DNA of 38,964 nt from Prevotella sp. (GTDB taxonomy: Bacteria; Bacteroidota; Bacteroidia; Bacteroidales; Bacteroidaceae): positions 1-38,964 of the forward strand of contig JAFVGZ010000036.1 of assembly GCA_017478025.1 (NCBI GenBank), read 5' to 3'. The position numbers and the translations under genes are program-made. Below, in pieces: positions 32,995 through 38,964 of the stretch (the stretch's first letter is position 1; every line of letters starts with the position of its first letter). The notes under the pieces were generated by a model. It did not search any database. It saw only the letters and a list, made by a program, of their open reading frames with translations, and had not been told where the DNA came from.

Positions 32995-34344
32995 TTACAG
33001 TTCCAGATTACTCAATGCATATAGAGGGACAATGTCCACATGCCTCTGCTCATAATTGTCTTTAGGGTCATAGTGGTCAAACTGGCCAAAGTTTTCCAGA
33101 GAAGTTCTAAGACCTTCATGCAGCTTACGCTTTCTCATGAAGATCCAGAGACTCTGCATACTTCCCTGCGTGTTGGCCTTCACTTCTACAGGAAGCACTT
33201 TACCACCTCGCACTCTCAGATAGTCCACTTCTGCATTGCTGCCCTTTTCCGTGTTCTGCCAATAGTGTATCTCTGGCTTCTGGAAGCAATCACGATACTT
33301 TTTCATTTCCAGCCCTGCGAACATCTCTGAAGTTCCACCCTTGTTTACTAAATCCACCTCAGATGCTGTCAGAATATCAGCAGCAGGAATGTCAAGCATG
33401 GTCAGCATCACTCCCAAGTCGAAGAAGAGATATTTCACATAACTGTTGTTCTCTTCAGCCCCGAGAGGAACACCTGTACCGTCAGTATGCTTCACTGGTG
33501 TTATCAGACCTGCCAGCGTCAGCAGGTGCAAGGCCTCTCTTACAACGGAAGAATGCACATCCCTAACAGCTAAGGAATAAACAAACTTGTTGCCAACCTG
33601 AAGTGCCACTGAACGGAGCACTTGACGGAGCAGGACAGGAGATGCACGTTTCTTATATTTATTGAAATCGTCTTCGTATGTCTGAATGATGTCTGTATGC
33701 ACATGTGACACCTCGATGTAGCTGCGCGATTCTATCCATTCTGTCACAGCAGCCGGCATACCACCCACAAGATAAAATGTGCGTATCTGATCTACCAAAT
33801 CCTTATGCGCCTTGTCTGTCAACGGCTCTTCACTTGTCGCTTTTTTCTTATAATCTATGATTAGGTCGAGCCCCTGCGCCATCAGGAATTCGTCAAACGA
33901 GAAAGGGTACATATAGAGCGAGCGAATTCTGCCTACGCCGAAAGACGGCAGTTCTTCCAATGCGAACTCCAAAAGTGAGCCTGCTGCAATGACATGCAGT
34001 TCAGGATAGTCTTCCTTGAAATAACGCAGCGACATGATGGCCTCCTTCGAAATCTGTATTTCATCAATGAACAGAAGGGTCTCTCCCGGCACGATGGGAA
34101 TGCCCAGCGTACCACTCAATTTCTCACACGTTTTCTTGACGTCGATATTCTCAGGAAACATCTGGAGCAGGTCTGGCTGCTTTTCCAGATTGACCTCCAC
34201 AAAATAACGGAATTGCTTGCCGAGTTCTCTGACGGCAGTGGACTTGCCCACTTGTCGGGCACCGCGAATCAGAAGTGGTTTGCGACGTGGAGAATCTTTC
34301 CATTCTATCAGTTGTTTGTCTATATGTCTCTTGTAATATGCCAT
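32995..34344 (-). CDS. AAA-family ATPase with DUF4143 domain
   Basis: 449 residues from ATG 34344 (MAYYKRHIDK). The frame extends 26 codons further upstream, but the promoter -7 element at 34372-34379 falls inside that extension, so the shorter start is preferred. Walker A is GARQVGKST (28-36) and Walker B LLFIDEIQ (90-97). The C-terminal DUF4143 region ends with EVDYLRVRGGKVLPVEVKA, which resembles the E/D...E-x-K core of PD-(D/E)XK nucleases. This family is abundant and variable in Bacteroidota and its role is not established; transfer between strains is common. It has its own promoter, so it is probably a one-gene unit. Confidence 0.88.
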   Translation of the reverse strand: MAYYKRHIDKQLIEWKDSPRRKPLLIRGARQVGKSTAVRELGKQFRYFVEVNLEKQPDLLQMFPENIDVKKTCEKLSGTLGIPIVPGETLLFIDEIQISKEAIMSLRYFKEDYPELHVIAAGSLLEFALEELPSFGVGRIRSLYMYPFSFDEFLMAQGLDLIIDYKKKATSEEPLTDKAHKDLVDQIRTFYLVGGMPAAVTEWIESRSYIEVSHVHTDIIQTYEDDFNKYKKRASPVLLRQVLRSVALQVGNKFVYSLAVRDVHSSVVREALHLLTLAGLITPVKHTDGTGVPLGAEENNSYVKYLFFDLGVMLTMLDIPAADILTASEVDLVNKGGTSEMFAGLEMKKYRDCFQKPEIHYWQNTEKGSNAEVDYLRVRGGKVLPVEVKANTQGSMQSLWIFMRKRKLHEGLRTSLENFGQFDHYDPKDNYEQRHVDIVPLYALSNLEL

Positions 34345-34371
34345 ATCATCCCTTTTTATGCCTTGTTGGTG

Positions 34372-34379
34372 CAAAGTTA
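34372..34379 (-). promoter_or_regulatory. -7 promoter element for the DUF4143 ATPase
   Basis: The minus strand reads TAACTTTGC, an exact TAnnTTTG match 28 bp before ATG 34344. It sets the leader at about 20 nt and excludes the longer start at 34422. Confidence 0.65.
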
Positions 34380-34533
34380 TAAAAAAAATCCAAAAGTCAG
34401 GGCAAAAAGTCAGCAAAAACATCCAAAAAGTCCCCCAAAACTAAAAAGATTGGGCAAGGAATGCATTATTTTATCTAAAAGAAAGGACGAATACGCTCTC
34501 TTCTACAAGTAAAACAAGCATGTAAGTATTTTA

Positions 34534-34579
34534 TGAAAAAACACATAGCGTCAGCACCTTTTTAGGATACTGACGCTAT
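34534..34579 (-). terminator. Rho-independent terminator after tsf
   Basis: 34545-34554 and 34570-34579 form a perfect 10-bp stem (ATAGCGTCAG / CTGACGCTAT) with a 15-base loop. On the minus strand it is followed by GTG and a run of six T. It lies about 30 bp after the tsf stop codon. Confidence 0.85.
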
Positions 34580-34607
34580 TTGCTATTGTTTTATTTTGTC
34601 TCAGAAA

Positions 34608-35600
34608 TTAGTCGGCCTGCAGGCTGAAGCGCTTGAAGTCCACTACTGTGAGCTCCTTGTCGGCAGCTTTCAGATAGTCAGCAACGGTCATCTTTGAATC
34701 CTGGATGAACTCCTGGTTCAGCAGACAAGAATCCTTGTAGAACTTGTTGACGCGACCCTTAGCGATGTTCTCAATCATCTGCATGTTGAGTGAAGCAGCC
34801 TTCTCAGCTGATACGGTAGCGATGATCTCCTTAGCCTTAGCCACATCCTCAGCTGTGATCCAGCCCTTGCCCATGTTAGACTCCATGTGATCCTCAGAAT
34901 CTACGTGAGCAGGGTTGATGCCGGCCTTCTTCAGGGCGTTCTCTACAGCCTTCTGTACCTGCTCCTGCTTTGACTTCTCAACAGCCACATTGTACTCTTC
35001 CTCTACAATCTTTGGGTCAACAGACTCAGGATTGAGGGCAACAGGCTTCATGGCAGCTACCTGCATAGCGATGGCGTGAGCCTGCTCTTCTGCTGGCTTG
35101 TTGGTCTGTACCATTGTGCAGAGCACGTTCTTGTTCATGTGGTTATAGACAGACACATTCTCACCCTCGATGAAGAGGTAGCCATCCAGCTCCATCTTCT
35201 CGCCGGTAACGCCAGAACGCTCTGTGACAGCAGCGCTAACTGTCTGGCCATTAGCCAGAGTAAGGTTATTTACAGCCTCCAGGTCCTTAGCCTTTGCAGC
35301 TACTGCAGCGTCAAGGATCTCCTGGGTCAGCTTGATATAGTCTGCTCCGTTAGCCACGAAGTCTGTCTCACACTTCAGAGCAATCATAGCGCTGAAACCG
35401 TTCTCGCTCTTCACGAGCACACATCCGTTAGATGTCTCACGGTCGCTACGCTTTGCTGCTATAGCCTGACCACGCTCACGAAGGATTTCCTTCGCACGGT
35501 CCATATCGCCGTCAGCCTCGGTCAGGGCCTTCTTTACGTCAGCAAGACCTGCGCCAGTCATAGCGCGCAGAGTCTTGATGCTTTCCATTGTTATTGCCAT
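34608..35600 (-). CDS. tsf: Elongation factor Ts
   Basis: 330 residues. The N-terminal signature is TGAGLADVKKALTEADGD (about 15-32), the UBA-like domain that contacts EF-Tu; the second signature-like region around ALKCETDFVA (about 74-83) follows. Length is greater than the E. coli protein (about 283) but in the range usual for Bacteroidota. It recharges EF-Tu by exchanging GDP for GTP. It follows rpsB by 42 bp on the same strand, the classic S2-EF-Ts pairing, and is closed by a strong terminator. A second ATG (MESIKTL) four codons in is an alternative start. Confidence 0.96.
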   Translation of the reverse strand: MAITMESIKTLRAMTGAGLADVKKALTEADGDMDRAKEILRERGQAIAAKRSDRETSNGCVLVKSENGFSAMIALKCETDFVANGADYIKLTQEILDAAVAAKAKDLEAVNNLTLANGQTVSAAVTERSGVTGEKMELDGYLFIEGENVSVYNHMNKNVLCTMVQTNKPAEEQAHAIAMQVAAMKPVALNPESVDPKIVEEEYNVAVEKSKQEQVQKAVENALKKAGINPAHVDSEDHMESNMGKGWITAEDVAKAKEIIATVSAEKAASLNMQMIENIAKGRVNKFYKDSCLLNQEFIQDSKMTVADYLKAADKELTVVDFKRFSLQAD

Positions 35601-35614
35601 TTTCTTCTAATAAT

Positions 35615-35646
35615 CGAATTAACGAATTAACGAATTAACGAATTAA
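35615..35646 (-). repeat. Four 8-bp TTAATTCG repeats beginning at the rpsB stop codon
   Basis: Four perfect copies fill most of the rpsB-tsf gap. The first contains the rpsB stop TAA (35645-35643); the others repeat TAA at 8-base steps, giving stops in all three frames. Related units occur near 21042-21068. Confidence 0.85.
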
Positions 35647-36419
35647 GCCTCTGCTTCTGCCTCTGCAGCAGGTGCAGCGTTCTTTGGCTTATCCTCCTGC
35701 TGAGCAGCAGCCTTCTCGTCAGCCTTCTCTACCTTGCGCTCCTGAATGCCCTCGTTGATAGCATCACAGCATGCAGAGAGAATTACCTCGATAGAGTCCT
35801 TTGCGTCGTCATTTGCAGGGATAGCGAAGTCAACGTGGTTAGGATCAGCGTTGGTATCAACGATACCGAATACTGGAATGCCCAGACGATGAGCCTCCTT
35901 AACGGCGATGTGCTCCTTCTCAATATCGATAACGAAGAGTGCAGAAGGCAGGCGAACCATGTCAGCAATAGAGCCGAGGTTCTTCTCCAGCTTTGCACGC
36001 TGACGAGAAATCTGCAGCAGCTCGCGCTTTGAGAGGTTACCGAAGGTACCGTCAGCAGTCAGCTTGTCGATGTTTGCCATCTTCTTCACAGCCTTGCGGA
36101 TAGTGGTGAAGTTTGTCAGCATACCGCCGGCCCAACGCTCGTTGATGTAAGGCATACCGATGCTCTGAGCCTTCTCTGCAACGATATCCTTAGCCTGCTT
36201 CTTTGTAGCAACGAAGAGGATACGCTTGCCCTGCTTTGCGATGTTCTTCAGAGCCTCAGCAGCCTCGTCGAGCTTTACAACCGTCTTGTTGAGGTCGATA
36301 ATATGAATGCCGTTGCGCTCCATGAAGATATAAGGAGCCATAGCTGGGTTCCACTTACGCTTCAGATGTCCAAAGTGGCAACCTGCCTGAAGCAACTGAT
36401 CAAAGTTTGTTCTTGACAT
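35643..36419 (-). CDS. rpsB: 30S ribosomal protein S2
   Basis: 258 residues. Recognisable segments are LLQAGCHFGHLKRKWNPAMAPYIF (9-32), GIHIIDLNKT, INERWAGGMLTNF (about 92-104) and the PSALFVIDIEKEHIAVKEAHRLGIPV region, all standard S2. The C-terminus is an Ala/Glu-rich tail (EKAAAQQEDKPKNAAPAAE...) typical of the group. It assembles late in the 30S subunit and helps anchor S1. It sits between rpsI (222 bp upstream) and tsf (42 bp downstream). Confidence 0.97.
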   Translation of the reverse strand: MSRTNFDQLLQAGCHFGHLKRKWNPAMAPYIFMERNGIHIIDLNKTVVKLDEAAEALKNIAKQGKRILFVATKKQAKDIVAEKAQSIGMPYINERWAGGMLTNFTTIRKAVKKMANIDKLTADGTFGNLSKRELLQISRQRAKLEKNLGSIADMVRLPSALFVIDIEKEHIAVKEAHRLGIPVFGIVDTNADPNHVDFAIPANDDAKDSIEVILSACCDAINEGIQERKVEKADEKAAAQQEDKPKNAAPAAEAEAEA

Positions 36420-36640
36420 AAATGTTCTTTTGTTTTTAAAAATGTTTACTTTCTTTTTGATTCATTTTAGTGAACACTCTGCGGGTAGCCTACACCATAG
36501 TTAAATTAAGAATGAAGAATGCAAAATGCAAAATTCATAATGCTTAATGGTTAAAGCTCAAAGCTTAACGCTTAAAGCTCAAAGCAATCTGCACGGTGCA
36601 GAGTCCCGCCGAGTTAGATACTAAACCTATTCTCTTCAGA
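36420..36640. other. rpsI-rpsB intergenic region with simple repeats
   Basis: About 220 bp. It contains AAAGCTCAAAGCTTAACGCTTAA-type repeated words (about 36550-36585) and a short hairpin TCTGCA-cgg-TGCAGA (36588-36602). No clear promoter was found, so rpsB is probably read through from rplM-rpsI. Confidence 0.5.
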
Positions 36641-37027
36641 TTAACGCTTAGAGAACTGGAAGCGGCGACGTGCCTTTGGACGTCCTGGCTTCTTACGCTC
36701 TACCTCACGTGCATCACGTGTCAGGAAGCCGTGGTCCTTCAGATTCTTCTTATCCTCTTCGTTAACCTTCACCAGTGCGCGTGCAATGGCGAGGCGCAAA
36801 GCCTGAGACTGACCGGTGAAGCCACCGCCGTCCAGATTGGCCTTGATGTCATACTTCTCTGCTGCCTCCAGCAACTCCAGAGGCTGCTTTACGACATACT
36901 GAAGTATTGCTGATGGGAAATACTCAGTAATATCTACCTTATTGATTGTTATCTTGCCGGTGCCCTCTGACAGATATACACGTGCTATAGCACTCTTGCG
37001 GCGACCGATTGCGTTTATTACTTCCAT
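36641..37027 (-). CDS. rpsI: 30S ribosomal protein S9
   Basis: 128 residues. The N-terminal INAIGRRKSAIARVYL and GTGKITIN, the central GGGFTGQSQALRLAIARAL, and the C-terminal basic tail KKPGRPKARRRFQFSKR that reaches toward the ribosomal P site are all diagnostic of S9. It lies 38 bp downstream of rplM, the conserved L13-S9 pair. Confidence 0.97.
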   Translation of the reverse strand: MEVINAIGRRKSAIARVYLSEGTGKITINKVDITEYFPSAILQYVVKQPLELLEAAEKYDIKANLDGGGFTGQSQALRLAIARALVKVNEEDKKNLKDHGFLTRDAREVERKKPGRPKARRRFQFSKR

Positions 37028-37065
37028 CGTAATAATGTTGATTTCTTAGTTTGTGATGAATAATC

Positions 37066-37527
37066 TTACTTGTAAAGGTTTATATCGATAGCCTTTGGCT
37101 TCTGTGCCTCCTGCTTGTGCTCAGCACCCTCATAGATGAAGAGGTTATTGAGCAACTTGCGACCCAGTGTGCCCTTTGGCAGCATGCCCTTCACGGCATG
37201 ACGCAGCATCTTGTCAATACCGCCCTGCTTGCTACGCAGCTCTGCAGGAGTATTGAAACGCTGACCGCCAGGATAACCAGTGTAGCGTGTGTAAACCTTG
37301 TCGGTTTCTTTCTTGCCGGTGAATACAACCTTCTCGGCATTGATGATTATCACATTGTCTCCACAATCAACGTGTGGGGTGAATGTGGGCTTATACTTGC
37401 CACGAAGCAATTTTGCGACTTTTGAAGCGAGGCGACCGACTACCTGATCGGTGGCATCTACTACAACCCACTCCTTCTGTGCAGTCTCCTTGTTCACGGA
37501 GAGTGTCTTGTAACTTAAAGTGTTCAT
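37066..37527 (-). CDS. rplM: 50S ribosomal protein L13
   Basis: 153 residues. L13 is shown by WVVVDATDQVVGRLASKVAKLLRGK (about 20-44), THVDCGD-like FTPHVDCGDNVIIINAEKVVFTGKK, YTRYTGYPGG and MLRHAVKGMLPKGTLGRKLLNNLFIYEGAEHKQEAQKP. It is an early-assembling 50S protein. It is first in the rplM-rpsI-rpsB-tsf cluster and follows a leader of about 245 nt with several hairpins, suggesting post-transcriptional control. Confidence 0.97.
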   Translation of the reverse strand: MNTLSYKTLSVNKETAQKEWVVVDATDQVVGRLASKVAKLLRGKYKPTFTPHVDCGDNVIIINAEKVVFTGKKETDKVYTRYTGYPGGQRFNTPAELRSKQGGIDKMLRHAVKGMLPKGTLGRKLLNNLFIYEGAEHKQEAQKPKAIDINLYK

Positions 37528-37772
37528 TCTTTCAGTTTTCTGTCTTTTTGTTTTTTAAATTCCTTTCGAGACAACGGATTCACTAACCATCGGCGCGGCC
37601 AAACGCACGACTATTAACACCATTTCTCATTTTTTCGGGGGCTCTAAGACTTCCCCCTGGCGGGCTCTAACAACCCTTATTTTCAGGGATTGAGGTACCT
37701 CCGTACATGCTCAGCTTTCCATAAAACCTTGCAGGCTCAAACCCTAAGTGGACTCGGGTGTCCAAAATTTGC
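37528..37772 (-). ncRNA. Long structured leader of rplM (candidate L13 autoregulatory leader)
   Basis: Between the predicted start near 37772 and the rplM ATG lie about 245 nt. Potential stems are GGAC/GTCC (37750-37763), the GAGGTACCTC palindrome (37692-37701), CCCT/AGGG (37674-37688) and GGGGG/CCCCC (37637-37657). The word TTAGAGCCC occurs twice on the minus strand. Leaders bound by L13 are known in other bacteria, and I recall a candidate L13 leader described for Bacteroidia. I cannot confirm that this sequence matches it. Confidence 0.5.
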
Positions 37773-37777
37773 GGGTG

Positions 37778-37785
37778 CAAAGGTA
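37778..37785 (-). promoter_or_regulatory. -7 promoter element for the rplM cluster
   Basis: The minus strand reads TACCTTTGC, matching TAnnTTTG. It is the only good match upstream of rplM and would drive the whole rplM-rpsI-rpsB-tsf unit. Confidence 0.65.
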
Positions 37786-38964
37786 CTAATTTTTCCTCAC
37801 ATACACACGCGAACAGGCATCGCAGTTTTCGTTTTTACGATTTTTTAACATCTCGCCCAGCTTTATTCATATCACTGAGTATCAAAGGATACATTTTGAA
37901 GCAATCTAACCATCCCAATAACATGCCATCCATAGAGATCTAATATAGTTTTCAGATGTCGCTCGCAAAGGGACGATTAAGTTTTGAGATACACAAGAAA
38001 AATGCTCGCATTTTTTCTTGTAACAAAACTAAAAAGTACCATTGTACCATTGTACCAAAGTACCATTTAATCCTTTTGGGAATAAAACACATTATTATAT
38101 ACATACTCGCGCGTACATTATTATATTAAGAAATAAATTTGTATTTTTTACTAAATGGTACAATGGTACAATGGTACAATGGTACCTTTGTGATTTTACA
38201 CAAAAGTTAACAAACCTTTCATTCGTTAATACCACAAACGAGCCTACATCCCTCGTCCATATTCACTCATCCATTATCATCCCTCATAACTCCCACATTT
38301 TCAGCAGCTTTCAAAGCAGGCGTTTTGCAGCCTAAAACCTTTGCTTTTAGGGTGTTATCTCAATGCGATTAGCTTGTTATTTACGTGCTTTTAGGGCCTT
38401 ATTCACCTATCATTGCTATATCGTACATTGAAGGATGTCGAAATGTTAAAACACCGCGTGAACAGATGTTAAAGCGGAGCAGTTTTTTCGAGATTTTCCG
38501 AAACGTATTGATATTCTTAGTAACTTTGCAAACAGAAATGAAGGACGGAAAAGGGACAGAAATTAATAGACTCCTAGCTTTGCTCGCCTGAGCACCTATG
38601 AAAAGAAAGAAATGAGCGAAGAATTAAGATAATTAGCCATGCGGAGTGAGTGGTCTTTTACACGAATTGACCACGAATTGACCAAAAATTAAAGCATGAG
38701 GAAAGAAATTAATGAATAATTCATGGGCATTCATGTTAGAAGTTACACGAATTGCCACGAATTGACCATAAATTAACCATAAATTAACCATAAAATGATT
38801 ATAAATAAAGCATGGGGGGAAAGAAATTCACTTTCTATGATAATCACAAAATTTTTAATGTTAATATAGTTTAAAATAATTTATATTTCTATTCCCGCTT
38901 ATCTCGGGGGCTGCTCGCCCCCAAACCCCTCGGTGTTTTCAGGTATTAGATTTTCCTGATTACA
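37786..38964. other. Repeat-rich region without a supported gene
   Basis: About 1.2 kb, AT-rich. It holds a strong hairpin at 37993-38021 (ACAAGAAAAATGC / GCATTTTTTCTTGT), possibly a bidirectional terminator. At 38036-38185 two 8-bp-unit arrays face each other as inverted arms. A fragment of the dispersed CTGAGCACCTATG repeat lies at about 38558-38605. Two similar ACACGAATTG...AAAGAAATT blocks lie at 38658-38711 and 38753-38829, and a GGGGGC-tgctc-GCCCCC hairpin at 38906-38922. Short open frames here show no protein-like features. Confidence 0.7.
38036..38185. repeat. Facing arrays of an 8-bp unit (GTACCATT / AATGGTAC)
   Basis: 38036-38069 holds four copies of GTACCATT (one altered); 38152-38185 holds the complementary array. 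The 34-base arms pair with two mismatches around an 82-base AT-rich loop that itself contains ACATTATTATAT twice. Confidence 0.85.

Noticed and set aside
34345-34422. Longer N-terminus for the DUF4143 ATPase
   Set aside because: The extension overlaps an exact promoter element and its residues do not resemble the family start.
38042-38591. Short open frames at the right end
   Set aside because: They run through simple repeats and have no recognisable features.

Overview
The window looks like a chromosome segment from a Bacteroidales bacterium, most likely Prevotella or a close relative. Four things point there: the Bacteroidota-type promoter element TAnnTTTG in front of many genes, type IX secretion (T9SS) genes porU and porV, families typical of the group (DUF4421, DUF4143 ATPase, FucP-type permease), and the order rplM-rpsI-rpsB-tsf. 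I see no rRNA, tRNA, CRISPR array, phage or complete insertion sequence. Strain-level identity cannot be read from the sequence alone.

Layout. Positions 1-2950 hold an 80-bp tandem duplication and a two-gene minus-strand unit: a FucP-like sugar permease and an unusual nucleotidyltransferase/GHMP-kinase-like fusion, possibly a sugar-salvage pair. Positions 3200-6340 carry five small housekeeping or accessory genes: a polyferredoxin-like membrane protein, a macro-domain-like protein, a hexapeptide acetyltransferase, a YjbR-family protein and a TIGR04076-like protein. A 280-bp inverted-repeat element sits in the 5' leader of the macro-like gene. Positions 6460-8340 hold a DUF4421 protein and a frameshifted small exported protein. 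Positions 8495-18184 are one 3,229-codon gene for a giant secreted multidomain protein with three LamG-like domains and a C-terminus resembling a T9SS sorting domain. Positions 18700-24460 carry prmA, then minus-strand hisC, pyrD, pyrK and a PepD-type peptidase. Positions 24437-27554 carry an OmpH/Skp-like lipoprotein, a Gfo/Idh/MocA oxidoreductase and a second DUF4421 protein. Positions 27728-32847 are an overlapping FAH-family gene / porU / porV cluster. Positions 32995-34379 hold an AAA-DUF4143 ATPase. Positions 34534-37785 are the tsf-rpsB-rpsI-rplM ribosomal cluster, with a terminator at one end and a long structured leader at the other. The last 1.2 kb is repeat-rich and shows no convincing gene.

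How the parts fit. PorU is the T9SS sortase and PorV its shuttle partner. The giant protein has a signal peptide and a sorting-like C-terminus, so it is a plausible client of the machinery encoded about 10 kb away. pyrK and pyrD overlap and make the two subunits of NAD-linked dihydroorotate dehydrogenase.

The most unusual signals are small. (1) Tandem repeats that carry a gene's own stop codon and place stops in all three frames occur after the macro-like gene, porV and rpsB. (2) Tandem duplications of the start-codon region create mini-ORFs in front of the acetyltransferase, the giant gene and the FAH gene. (3) The inverted-repeat element apparently split a promoter from its gene. (4) The giant protein has LamG domains nested inside other domains.
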